DNA of 64,000 bases, taken from Roseicella aerolata. Lineage in GTDB: Bacteria; Pseudomonadota; Alphaproteobacteria; Acetobacterales; Acetobacteraceae. The stretch is from contig NZ_JAJAQI010000005.1 of the NCBI RefSeq assembly GCF_020523605.1, positions 1 to 64,000 of the forward strand. The letters run 5' to 3'. Position numbers and translations under genes: made by a program. The notes beneath the pieces are model-generated. The model did no database searches. It saw only the letters and a program-made list of their open reading frames with translations, and had not been told where the DNA came from. Positions 1 through 8,094 of this stretch are shown piece after piece. Each line of letters opens with the position of its first letter. Within the stretch, counting starts at the first letter, position 1.

Positions 1-77
1 CCCGCCGTGATCGCCCCCAGATAGGCCGCGAACCGCGCCTCGCCCGTCCTCGGCCGCCTTGTCTGCCTCTCTACCAT
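1..77 (-). CDS. N-terminus of probable IS701-like transposase (partial)
   Basis: The window edge cuts this reading frame after about 25 codons. It begins with ATG at 77 on the minus strand, preceded by a G-rich stretch that could serve as a ribosome binding site. The visible protein starts MVERQTRRPRTGEARFAAYL, which resembles the N-terminus of IS701/IS4-type DDE transposases (inference from a short stretch). Upstream lies an IS-like terminus at about 91-119 followed by CTAG, which fits the YTAR target preference known for IS701 elements. No catalytic residues are visible, so any other short basic N-terminus remains possible. Confidence 0.4.
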   Translation of the reverse strand, partial: MVERQTRRPRTGEARFAAYLGAITA

Positions 78-123
78 CCCCCACATATAGGAAGACCGGA
101 AAGCTTTGACACAGTAAGACTAG
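78..123. mobile_element. Probable right end of an IS701-family element with CTAG target site
   Basis: Between the transposase start and ordinary chromosomal sequence lies AAGCTTTGACACAGTAAGA (101-119), followed directly by CTAG at 120-123. The A/T-rich terminus, its position about 40 bases upstream of a transposase-like start, and the CTAG (a YTAR sequence, the 4-bp duplication known for IS701 elements) suggest that the element ends near 119. The other end lies outside the window, so the duplication cannot be confirmed. Confidence 0.35.
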
Positions 124-317
124 GCCTTTGTTCGACTGAGCAAATTACGCCTCCCGGTGACGCGGCCCGTTCGGCGTTTGCTCTATTGGCGGGCCTGCCC
201 TGGACACCAAACTGTCCCGGAAGGCGGCGCGAGGCCAGGAAAAGCCCGGTTGCCCGTCGGGGCGCGGCCACCCGATCAGCGCGGTCCGCCGGCGTCCCGG
301 CAACCGGGCTGCTCCGG

Positions 318-1610
318 TCAGGCCGCCGCCTGCCGCAACCACTCCGCCCAGGCCAGCGCCTTCGCATCCTCACCGAAGGCACCCACGATCTGCACGCCGA
401 GCGGCAGGCCCTTCGGCCCGGGGCCGACCGGCACCGTCACGCAGGGCACGTGCAGCAGCGTCCAGAGCGAGTTGAAGGCCGGGTCGCCGGTCCAGCCCAG
501 GCCCTCCGGCGCCTCGCCCGGTGCGCTCGGCGTCAGGATGGCGTCATAGCCGGCGATCACCTCGGCGAAGGCCGCGCGCGCCGCGGCGAAGGCGGCCCGG
601 CCGGCCGCGACGCCCGCCGCGCCATGCGCCCGGCCCTTCGCCATGTTCTCCCGCAGCACCGGGGAGAGCAGCGCCATCGCATGATCCAGTTCCCAGGTCA
701 GCGCCTCGGCGCTCTCGCCATTCATCACCACCGGGTGCGCGGCGAGGCCGGCGATGACGGCGGGCGGCAGCGTCACCGCTTCCACGCTGGCGCCTGCCTT
801 CGCCGCGGCGGCCGCCACGCGCTCGATCATGGCATGGGTCTCGGGCCCCGCCTGGTCGGCGGTCGGGCCCCAGCAGAGGCCAAGCTTCGGCGCGCGCGGG
901 GCCTTTGCCTCGGGCGTGCCGAAATTGCCGCCTGTCAGCCCGGCCATGACCAGGGCCGCATCGCCCACGGTGCGGGTGATGACGCCAATGGTGTCGAGCG
1001 ATTCGCTCATCACCTTCATCCCCGCGCGATGCAGCGTGCCGAAGGAAGGCTTGAAGCCGACCGCGCCGCAGAAGGCGGCGGGGCGGATGATGCTGCCCGC
1101 GGTCTGGGTGCCGAAGCCGGCATGGAAGAAGCCTGCCGCCGCCCCGGCCGCCGAGCCGGAGGAACTGCCGCCCGGCGTATGCGCGGGGTTGGCGGGGTTG
1201 GCGGTCGGGCCGGGATGGCGCGTGGCGAATTCCGTCGTCACCGTCTTGCCGAGGACAATCGCCCCGGCTCGCCGGCCGAGCGCCACGCAGGCGGAATCCG
1301 CGCGCGGCCGGTGACCCGCCCAGATGGGAGAGCCGTATTGCGAAGGCTGGTCGGCGGTATCCAGCACATCCTTCACGCCCAAGGCGAGACCATGCAGCGG
1401 CCCCGATGGCCGCCCGGCGGCGCGCGCGGCGTCGAGCGCCGCCGCCCGGCGCCGGGCCAGCGCCGGGTCCAGCCAGGCGAAGGCGCGGATGCTTGGCTCC
1501 CGCGCCGCGATGCGGTCCAGCAGCGCCTCGGTCAGCGCGGCGGCGGTCAGGCTGCCGTCGCGGAGGCGCCGCACGGCCTCGGTGGCGGGGAGATCGGCGA
1601 GATCGGTCAT
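318..1610 (-). CDS. Amidase-signature family amidohydrolase
   Basis: A 430-residue cytoplasmic amidase of the amidase signature family, which cleaves C-N bonds with a Ser-cisSer-Lys triad. All three catalytic positions are visible: Lys80 in LALGVKDVLD, the cis-Ser at 149 in PGGSSSGSA, and the nucleophile Ser173 in TQTAGSIIRPAAF. The 24-residue spacing between the two serines is the family standard. Start: MTDLADLP at 1610; a longer in-frame extension reaches 1688 but adds a non-conserved tail. There is no clear ribosome binding site. The substrate cannot be predicted. It is the last gene before the IS-like end and is separated from the phosphatase gene by about 145 bases, so it may be a single transcription unit. 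Confidence 0.9.
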   Translation of the reverse strand: MTDLADLPATEAVRRLRDGSLTAAALTEALLDRIAAREPSIRAFAWLDPALARRRAAALDAARAAGRPSGPLHGLALGVKDVLDTADQPSQYGSPIWAGHRPRADSACVALGRRAGAIVLGKTVTTEFATRHPGPTANPANPAHTPGGSSSGSAAGAAAGFFHAGFGTQTAGSIIRPAAFCGAVGFKPSFGTLHRAGMKVMSESLDTIGVITRTVGDAALVMAGLTGGNFGTPEAKAPRAPKLGLCWGPTADQAGPETHAMIERVAAAAAKAGASVEAVTLPPAVIAGLAAHPVVMNGESAEALTWELDHAMALLSPVLRENMAKGRAHGAAGVAAGRAAFAAARAAFAEVIAGYDAILTPSAPGEAPEGLGWTGDPAFNSLWTLLHVPCVTVPVGPGPKGLPLGVQIVGAFGEDAKALAWAEWLRQAAA

Positions 1611-1754
1611 GGTCGGGGTCCCGGCAGGTGGCGGAATCGCGGCCCCGAGTTGAGCGCGGATGCCGGGTTTGAACAAATTTCCCCGCACGGCGCAGCGCAG
1701 GAGGCGGTCGGGCGCCCCGGAGGGCGGGAGGGGCCAGCCAGAGCCGGGCCAGGC

Positions 1755-2336
1755 TCAGACCCGTATCCGCCCGACCAGTTCGATGCCCGGCCCTGACTTT
1801 GCCAGCACCACCCCCTCCCCGCTTCCCGGCACCACCCCGGTCAGCCCAGTGATGTTCACCTGGTGCGTCACCACCACCAGCGCCCCCGGCCCCCGCCAGC
1901 CCAGCAGGATGTGCCGCGCCGCTTCCGTCCGCGCCGTCTCCTCGACACGCGCCTCGAAGAAGCTGTCGAAGGCCGGCTCCACCCTGGCCTGACCAGGGAA
2001 GGCCAATTCCGCGGTTTCCACGCAGCGGCACCAGGCCGAGGTCAGCACGCCCCCGACGCGCAGGCCCCGTGCCCGGAAAGCCTCGCCCAGCCGGCGGGCC
2101 TGCGCCCGCCCCGCCGCATCCAGGTTCCGCTGCGTTGCGCAATCGCCGAGGCGCATTCCGGGCGGATCACCCACCCCCGGCGCATAGGCATGGCGGAAGA
2201 GCCCGACGCCGCCCTCGGCCAGCGCGGCCCAGGCCGCCGCTTCGCCCTCCGCCGCGCCAGCGACGGGCAGCAGCAGCCAGCCGCCGAGCGCCAGCGTCTC
2301 CCGCCGCCCGGGCCGAGGCTCAGCGCGCCAGGTCAC
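1755..2336 (-). CDS. Exported histidine phosphatase superfamily protein
   Basis: A 193-residue protein with an N-terminal hydrophobic segment (about residues 13-30, after an RR pair) ending in AGA, consistent with Sec or Tat export. The phosphatase core begins with LFRHAYAPGVGDP, where the usual RHG phospho-acceptor motif reads RHA. The phosphate-pocket arginine is in LTSAWCRCVET, and the second histidine lies in VVVTHQVNITGLTG. The family removes phosphate through a phosphohistidine intermediate; the RHA variant occurs in periplasmic members. The substrate is unknown. The start is the ATG at 2336. No well-supported gene lies immediately upstream, so it is probably transcribed alone. Confidence 0.8.
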   Translation of the reverse strand: MTWRAEPRPGRRETLALGGWLLLPVAGAAEGEAAAWAALAEGGVGLFRHAYAPGVGDPPGMRLGDCATQRNLDAAGRAQARRLGEAFRARGLRVGGVLTSAWCRCVETAELAFPGQARVEPAFDSFFEARVEETARTEAARHILLGWRGPGALVVVTHQVNITGLTGVVPGSGEGVVLAKSGPGIELVGRIRV

Positions 2337-2605
2337 CGGCGCAGCGCCGGCTGGCAGGGAAGGCGGCGATATCGGTCACCCTCCACGGCCTGCGCCCGCC
2401 AACTGCGCCCCGCGGGCGCGGGCAGCGAAAGCAGGCGGAGCGGGCGTGCGGCGGCAGGCATCATGGCGTGGCTTTCCAGGCCTTGCAGGCGGCCGCGCCG
2501 GGCGCTCACGCCTGCCCTGATGCCCTGCATGTATCGCGGCGGGTCAGGGCGGCAAGGGGCCGGCCGGAACGGCCGGGCTCCTCCCGCCCGCGCCATCGCC
2601 GGGCC

Positions 2606-4231
2606 TCACCCCGCGCCCGACAGCACCCGTGCCGCCGGCACGCGGATCTCGCAGGCCAAGCCCGCGCTTTCCCAGCGGCATTCCAGGGTGCCGCCGAGCT
2701 GCCGCTCGATCGTTGTCTCCAGCAGGCGGGAGCCGAAGCCGCGCCGTGCCGGCGGCCCTGCCACCGGCGGCCCGCCCCGCTCCGTCCAGCGCAGCACCAC
2801 TCCGCCCGCGACCGGCTCGAGGCTCCAGGCCACCTCCAGCCACCCCTCGGTGGCGGAAAGCGCGCCATGCTTGGTCGCATTGGTCGCAAGCTCATGCACC
2901 ACCATCGCCAGCGGCTGCACCGCATGCGGCGCGAGGGTGATCGCCGCGCCCTCGAGCCGGGCGCGCGGGTTGGCGGCCAGGGCCGCCTCCGCCGGATCCT
3001 TCGCCTTCCGCAGGAAGGGCGCCAGCTCCGCCTCGATGATGGCGCCGAGATCGGCCGCCTCCCAGCGCTGCCGGGCCAGCAGCGCATGGGCCCGCGCCAG
3101 GGCGGCGATGCGGCCCTCGATGGCGGCCGCATAGGCCGCCGGGTCGTCCTTCGGCGTCAGCCGCAGCGCGGCCTGCACCACCGCCAGGGCATTCTTGGCG
3201 CGATGGTCGACCTCCCGCGCCAGCAGCGTCCGCACCTCCTCGGCGCTGCGGCGCGCGGTGACGTCCTGCGCCACGCCGGCCACGCGCCAGGGCGGCCCCG
3301 GCCGGCCGTCGCCCGGCGGCCGCAGCGCGCCGCGGAGCTGCAGCCAGCGCAGCCCCCCCTCGGGCAACAGCACGCGGTATTCCTGCTCGAAGGGTCCGCC
3401 CTGCGCCGCCAGCCGCTCCAGGGTCGCTGCCATCGCGGCCCGGTCATCCGGATGCACCACCGTCAGCGCCGCCGCGGGGTCGAGCGGCCCGTCCGGTGGC
3501 AGGCCATGCAGCGCGCGCAGCGCTGCGCCCAGCGCCGGGCCATGGCCTTCCGCTCCCCCGCCAGGTCCGAATTCGAAGGCGACCACCCCGGCCGCTTCCT
3601 GCGCCCGCCTCAGCCTGGCCTCGGCGGCCAGCGCCGCCGCCGCGTCCTGCATCGCGGCCTCGGCCCGCGCGGCCGCCTCCTGCGCCAATCGGGCCTGCAG
3701 CCGCAGTTCCAGCTCATCCGTCGCCATGGCAGCCATGGTGCGAAGCCAGCGCCGCTGCGCGAGCGACACGCCCGCGGGGCGCGGGGTGAAGCAAAGCACG
3801 CTGACCGTGCCGATGCACTCGCCCGCGGGCGTCACGATCGGCGCGCCGGCGTAGAAGCGGAAATGCGGCTCCCCTGCAACCAGCGGGTTGTCCCGGAAGC
3901 GCGGATCCGCGCTGAGATCCTCGATCACCAGCGCGCCCTCCCGCCCGGCGGGCAGGATGGTGAAGTCGCAGAAGGCCTGCGCGCGCGGCACCTCCCTGAC
4001 CTCGACGCCGATGCGCGCCTTGAACCATTGCCGCGTCTCGTCGATCAGGGAGACGAGGCCGATCGGCGTACCGAACAGGTCCCGCAGCAGCGCTGCGATC
4101 CGATCGAAGGCCGGCTCGGCCGGCGTGTCGAGGATGGCATAGCGCCGGAGCGCCAGGAGCCGCTGCGCCTCGCCATCCGTCTGTGCCGCCGTTTCGTCGG
4201 GGGCGACATCCCGGGGCCTGTGGCGGTTCAT
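2606..4231 (-). CDS. GAF-PAS-HWE sensor histidine kinase
   Basis: A 541-residue soluble sensor kinase without membrane segments. Order: GAF domain (about 36-170, with YAILDTPAEPAFDRI and the SLIDETRQWFKA motif typical of this GAF class), a short coiled linker (about 172-212), a PAS fold (about 213-325, ending in VAGVAQDVTARR), then an HWE/HisKA_2 kinase. The phospho-accepting His343 is in EVDHRAKNALAVVQ, the N box is MVVHELATNATKHG, and the C-terminal part has LRWTERGG and RGFGSRLLE. HWE kinases usually signal to stand-alone response regulators and are often light- or stress-linked; the GAF lacks an obvious chromophore site I can name. Start ATG 4231 has GGGGA about nine bases upstream. No response regulator gene is adjacent. 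Confidence 0.9.
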   Translation of the reverse strand: MNRHRPRDVAPDETAAQTDGEAQRLLALRRYAILDTPAEPAFDRIAALLRDLFGTPIGLVSLIDETRQWFKARIGVEVREVPRAQAFCDFTILPAGREGALVIEDLSADPRFRDNPLVAGEPHFRFYAGAPIVTPAGECIGTVSVLCFTPRPAGVSLAQRRWLRTMAAMATDELELRLQARLAQEAAARAEAAMQDAAAALAAEARLRRAQEAAGVVAFEFGPGGGAEGHGPALGAALRALHGLPPDGPLDPAAALTVVHPDDRAAMAATLERLAAQGGPFEQEYRVLLPEGGLRWLQLRGALRPPGDGRPGPPWRVAGVAQDVTARRSAEEVRTLLAREVDHRAKNALAVVQAALRLTPKDDPAAYAAAIEGRIAALARAHALLARQRWEAADLGAIIEAELAPFLRKAKDPAEAALAANPRARLEGAAITLAPHAVQPLAMVVHELATNATKHGALSATEGWLEVAWSLEPVAGGVVLRWTERGGPPVAGPPARRGFGSRLLETTIERQLGGTLECRWESAGLACEIRVPAARVLSGAG

Positions 4232-4432
4232 GGGCGTACATCCCCGGGTGAAAAGGTGAGTTGCAACGCTCCCAACCGGCGGAGGTGGCCCCGGCAGCAG
4301 CATTACCCGCCTTGCCCGCAGCGTGCCGCTCACGCCAAAGCGATGTGGGTCCGGCGCATAACTCCCGTGGGCGACCGGGGCGCGCGCGCAACTCCCCTTT
4401 CCCCACCCCCTCGCCGACCCCACACTCCCCCG

Positions 4433-4939
4433 ATGCCCGGCCCCATTCGTGTCGCCCGCAGCCCCGCCGGCGCCCTCACCTATGTCATCCCCATCCCGCC
4501 CGAGCACCTGCCGCCGGTCCCGCCCGCGGAGCTCCTCTCCGCCTGGTCGCTCGCCCGCCGCGCTGCCGCGCTGGAGCTCTGGGGCCCGCCGCGCCTGCTC
4601 CGCTTCGCCCGCCCCGGCGGCGACTCGACCGAGCTCGCGATCGCTGATGCCGATGCCGGCTGCTGGGCGGAAGCGATCGACAATGAGGTCGGCCTCGGCA
4701 CCCTGCCCGGCCTGGCTCTCTGCCTGCGCCTGCTGGCCCTTGTCGAAGTCCTGGCGCGGGTTCCCGCTCTCGCCCCGCTCTTCGACGTGACGCCGGACGG
4801 CATCGACCTGCACCCCGCCTTGCTCGAGGCTGCGGCCAGCATGCCGCTCGATGCGGTGGCGAGGTTCGACGAGGCGGGGCTCCGGAGGCTATTGTCGCAG
4901 CGGTTGCCGCCTGGCGCCGACCGGCGCCGTATTGCGTGA
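4433..4939 (+). CDS. Conserved hypothetical protein (168 aa)
   Basis: I do not recognise this 168-residue protein. It has no signal peptide or membrane segment, is rich in Ala, Leu and Pro, and is mostly predicted helical after residue 40. The region around DADAGCWAEAIDNEVGLGTL is acidic; the C-terminus is basic. Codon use is strongly G/C in third position in this frame, supporting real coding. The start ATG at 4433 has only C-rich sequence upstream and no recognisable ribosome binding site, so it may be translated poorly or from another start. It lies 201 bases from the divergent kinase gene and 10 bases before the lipoprotein gene, so those two are probably co-transcribed. Confidence 0.6.
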   Translation: MPGPIRVARSPAGALTYVIPIPPEHLPPVPPAELLSAWSLARRAAALELWGPPRLLRFARPGGDSTELAIADADAGCWAEAIDNEVGLGTLPGLALCLRLLALVEVLARVPALAPLFDVTPDGIDLHPALLEAAASMPLDAVARFDEAGLRRLLSQRLPPGADRRRIA

Positions 4940-4949
4940 GATCCCATCC

Positions 4950-5372
4950 ATGACCAGCCTGCTGCCTCGCCTGCCCCGCCCTGCCGCGCTTCTTGCAGCT
5001 CTGGTCCTGACCGGCCTGGCCGCCTGTGCACCGGAGGGGCGCGACCCGGCCATTTCCCCTGTCGCCGTCGGCCCCTCCCGCCCGGCGGTGCCCGCGGCGC
5101 CGGGCCAGACCTTCTCGGCGCCGGCGCCGAACCAGGCGGTGCGGGACCAGGCGGCGATCGCCGCCGCCTGCCGGCGCGACGCCGACCGCATCATCACCAT
5201 GCGCGACCGCGGCCAGCTGATGCGGGAGGACGAGCGCGACTCGCGCATCGGTTCGGAAGCCAGCATCTTCGCCCGGCGGGCGGAGACGGACCGGCTGGGC
5301 CGGATCTTCGAGCGCGACCGGCTGGCCGAGCAGTGCGTACAGGAGAATACAAGGGCCGCGCCGCAGCGCTGA
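4950..5372 (+). CDS. Small periplasmic lipoprotein
   Basis: A 140-residue protein beginning with a basic-hydrophobic signal sequence and a lipobox LTGLAAC, with the lipidated Cys at about residue 26. A Pro/Ala-rich linker follows (about 30-60), then a charged helical part containing DADRIITMRDRGQLMREDERDSR and a second cysteine near the C-terminus. I recognise no catalytic motif. Lipoproteins of this layout are common in Acetobacteraceae; the function is unknown. Start ATG 4950 directly follows the stop of the upstream gene. A perfect GC hairpin lies 21 bases after the stop, marking the end of the transcript. Confidence 0.75.
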   Translation: MTSLLPRLPRPAALLAALVLTGLAACAPEGRDPAISPVAVGPSRPAVPAAPGQTFSAPAPNQAVRDQAAIAAACRRDADRIITMRDRGQLMREDERDSRIGSEASIFARRAETDRLGRIFERDRLAEQCVQENTRAAPQR

Positions 5373-5393
5373 GCGTGAGCCACCCCCGGCAAT

Positions 5394-5412
5394 CGGGGGG
5401 CCTTGCCCCCCG
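5394..5412. terminator. GC hairpin after the lipoprotein gene
   Basis: CGGGGGGC (5394-5401) pairs perfectly with GCCCCCCG (5405-5412) around a CTT loop. There is no T-run. It sits between the lipoprotein stop and the MFS start and also argues that translation of the MFS gene does not begin as early as 5403. Confidence 0.6.
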
Positions 5413-5462
5413 AGCCCCCCACCAGGGGTCAGGCGACCCTTGGACCGGCCAGGGTTAGCACC

Positions 5463-6719
5463 GTGGCATCTTTCGGGGCCCTGGGACGGGCACTGTCGCA
5501 CCGTGATGCCCGGCTCTTCTTCTCGGCCTCCCTGACGGCCTGGACCGGTCTCTGGGTCCATCGCATCGCCGTCTCCTGGCTCGCCTGGGAGATGACGGGC
5601 AGCGCCTTCTGGGTCGGCATGGTCGCCTTCTGCGACCTGGCACCGGCGGTGGTCTTCAGCCCGATCGCGGGCGCGGTCGCGGATCGCATGGACCGCGTGA
5701 AGCTCACCATGTTCTCGCAGGCCGCCATTGCCGCCCAGGCCGCCATGGTCGCCGCCCTGCTCGCGGCTGGCCAGCTCAGCATCGGCATCCTGCTGGCGCT
5801 GGAGGTGCTCAGCGGCATCGCCGCCAGCTTCTCCCAGCCGGCACGGCAGAGCCTGATGCCCGGCCTCGTCCCTCGTGCCGACCTGCCGGCGGCCGTTGCC
5901 TGCAACTCGCTCTGCTTCAACGTCGCCCGCTTCATCGGCCCCGCCATCGCCGGGCCGCTCATCGCGGTCGGCGGCGTGGTGCCGGCCATCATGCTGAACG
6001 CCCTCGCCTATCTCATCGCCACCTTCACCATGCCGCTGCTGCGGGTGGAAGCCGCCCAGCGCCGTGGCCACGCGCCGGAAGCCAGCGTCTGGGCGGAGGC
6101 GATCGCCGGCTTCCGCTATGCCGGCCGCCATCCCGGCATCGGCCCGCTGCTGGGCTTCGCCGCCATCGCCGCCGTGCTGATGCGCGGCGTGCAGGAGATC
6201 CTGCCCCCCTTTGTTGAGCGCATCTTCCTCCGCGGCCCGGACGGCCTGGCGATGCTCACCGCCTGCATCGGCATCGGCGCCCTCTTCTCCGGCCTGTGGG
6301 TGGCGAACCGGGGCCGGGTGGAAGGGACGACGCGGCTGGCGATCGGCGCGGTCGGCGTGCAGGCCATTGCCACCATCGGCTTCGTCGCGACCGGCTGGTT
6401 CCCCTTCGCCCTGCTCTGCGCCGCGGTGATGGGCGGGGCCGGCTCGGTGCACGGCATCTCCACCCAGACCCTGGTGCAGAATGCCGCGGACCCGGCCATG
6501 CGCGGCCGGGTGCTGAGCCTCTGGGGCCTGATCACGCGCGCCTGCCCCGCGCTCGGCGCACTCGCGCTCGGTGCCTTGGGGGAGGTCTTCGGCCTGCGGC
6601 TCCCGACCATCCTGGCCATGCTGCTGGCGCTGCTGGTGCTCGGCTGGGGCCTGTACCGCCTGCCGGGGATGCGGCAGGTGCTGGAGGACCGCCGGGATCC
6701 GCCACCCTCCGCAAGGTGA
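5463..6719 (+). CDS. MFS transporter, EntS/DHA3-like
   Basis: A 418-residue inner-membrane transporter of the major facilitator superfamily with about 12 hydrophobic segments. The loop 2-3 motif GAVADRMDRVKL (GxxxDRxxR type) and the long N-terminal segment LFFSASLTAWTGLWVHRIAVSW match the DHA3 exporter group that includes enterobactin exporter EntS. The likely substrate is a drug, siderophore or small metabolite leaving the cell (family inference). Start: GTG at 5463 with AGGG about nine bases upstream. An earlier ATG at 5403 lies within the terminator hairpin and is less likely. The gene ends 84 bases before the methyltransferase gene. Confidence 0.85.
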   Translation: MASFGALGRALSHRDARLFFSASLTAWTGLWVHRIAVSWLAWEMTGSAFWVGMVAFCDLAPAVVFSPIAGAVADRMDRVKLTMFSQAAIAAQAAMVAALLAAGQLSIGILLALEVLSGIAASFSQPARQSLMPGLVPRADLPAAVACNSLCFNVARFIGPAIAGPLIAVGGVVPAIMLNALAYLIATFTMPLLRVEAAQRRGHAPEASVWAEAIAGFRYAGRHPGIGPLLGFAAIAAVLMRGVQEILPPFVERIFLRGPDGLAMLTACIGIGALFSGLWVANRGRVEGTTRLAIGAVGVQAIATIGFVATGWFPFALLCAAVMGGAGSVHGISTQTLVQNAADPAMRGRVLSLWGLITRACPALGALALGALGEVFGLRLPTILAMLLALLVLGWGLYRLPGMRQVLEDRRDPPPSAR

Positions 6720-6803
6720 TGCCTCCACGGCTTGTGATGCGCGCAGGCGTTGTGCCGGCCGGCGCCGTGGTCATACCGGTCCCGCGCGCCTGACGGAGCC
6801 CCC

Positions 6804-7898
6804 ATGCACGATACCGCCCATGAGCACGGCCGGCTGTTCTTCGAGCTGTACTGGCAGCCGGAATTCGCCGTGGTGGCGGAACTCGGCAGCTATGACGTGA
6901 ACGGCAGCCTGCGCGACCACGCACCACGCGGCATCCGCTATGTGGGCTTCGACATGGAGGCCGGGCCGGGCGTCGATGTGGTGGTCGCCCCGGGCAAGCC
7001 GCTGCCCCTCCCGGATGGCAGCGTCGATGTCGCGGTCACCTCCTCGGCCTTCGAGCACGACATCGCCTTCTGGGACACCTTCCTGGAACTGATCCGCATC
7101 CTCCGCCCCGGCGGCCTGCTCTATGTCAATGCGCCGAGCAACCACACGGTCCACCGTTATCCGCTGGATTGCTGGCGCTTCTACCCGGATGCCAGCCAGG
7201 CACTGTGTGAGTGGGCGGCGCGCCGCGGCATTGACGTGACCCTGGCCGAGAGCTTCATCGGCAAGCAGGGTGGCGAAGGCTGGTGCGATTTCGTCGCCGT
7301 CTTCCGCAAGTCAGCGCCGACGCCGCTGCGCCGCCGCGGCCGCATCGCCGACCATGTGGCCGCGGTGAACATCCTGGACGGGTCCGAGGGCGCCCCTCCA
7401 CGACGGGAGGCTGAGCGCGCCGAGACCGACGAGATGCTGGAGATCGCCGCGCTCCGCGCCGCGCTGGCCGAGCGCGATGCGGCGCTGGCAGCGGGCACGG
7501 CCCGACTCGCGGAGCAGCAGGCGGAGAATGCCGCCCTCACTGCCCGCCTCACCGCGCGCGAGCAGGATGTCGCGGCCTTCACCGCCCGCCTCGCCGCGCG
7601 GGACGGCGACCTCGCCGCGCTTGCCGCCCGGCTCGCCACGTTGGAGCAGGCGCTCGCCGCGCGCGAGGGCGAATGCGCCGGCCTTGCCGCCCGCTTGGCC
7701 GAGCGGGAGGGCGAGGCCGCCGGGCTGCGCGCCGCCCTCGCGGCGCGGGAGGAGACGGTCGGCCGGCTGCAGGCGGAGATCGCGGCCAGCGCCACTGCCC
7801 TGGAGGTGGCGGAGGGGCATCTGCGCAATGTCCTCGGCAGCCGCTCCTGGCGCATCACGGCGCCGCTCCGCGCGGTCATCACGCGCATGCGTCACTGA
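6804..7898 (+). CDS. SAM methyltransferase with long C-terminal coiled coil
   Basis: A 364-residue fusion-like protein. Residues about 35-170 form a class I SAM-dependent methyltransferase of the Methyltransf_11 type: VAELGSYDVNGSLRDH, an acidic residue in YVGFDMEAGPGVD, then LPLPDGSVDVAVTSSAFEHD and LRPGGLLYVNAPS. After about residue 205 a long heptad-rich coiled coil runs to about 335, built of near-repeats such as LAAREGECAGLAARLAEREG. The C-terminal NVLGSRSWRITAPLR is a motif often seen at the end of glycosyltransferases and methyltransferases of O-antigen clusters. The role is probably methylation of a surface glycan (inference). Start ATG 6804 has GGAG seven bases upstream. Confidence 0.85.
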   Translation: MHDTAHEHGRLFFELYWQPEFAVVAELGSYDVNGSLRDHAPRGIRYVGFDMEAGPGVDVVVAPGKPLPLPDGSVDVAVTSSAFEHDIAFWDTFLELIRILRPGGLLYVNAPSNHTVHRYPLDCWRFYPDASQALCEWAARRGIDVTLAESFIGKQGGEGWCDFVAVFRKSAPTPLRRRGRIADHVAAVNILDGSEGAPPRREAERAETDEMLEIAALRAALAERDAALAAGTARLAEQQAENAALTARLTAREQDVAAFTARLAARDGDLAALAARLATLEQALAAREGECAGLAARLAEREGEAAGLRAALAAREETVGRLQAEIAASATALEVAEGHLRNVLGSRSWRITAPLRAVITRMRH

Positions 7899-8094
7899 GC
7901 ATCGCCGCGCGTCGCCGGCAGGCGGGCCCTTCGCTGGAGGGACGCAACCGGCGCCAACGGCATCATCGGGTGAATGCCGGCAGCCGGACGGTTCCTGGCC
8001 GGTCTGCGGAGGGGCGGCATCCGCCCGCAGGGGCTGCCCAGGACGCTCCGCGGCGGCTACGGTCCCGCGCCGGAGTCGAAGGATCTGGGATGCG

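Noticed and set aside
2333-2596. An 87-codon minus-strand frame ending in ATGA overlap with the histidine phosphatase gene
   Set aside because: No ribosome binding site, atypical composition rich in Arg/Pro and no recognisable motif; I treat the stretch as intergenic, although the overlap with the phosphatase start leaves some doubt.
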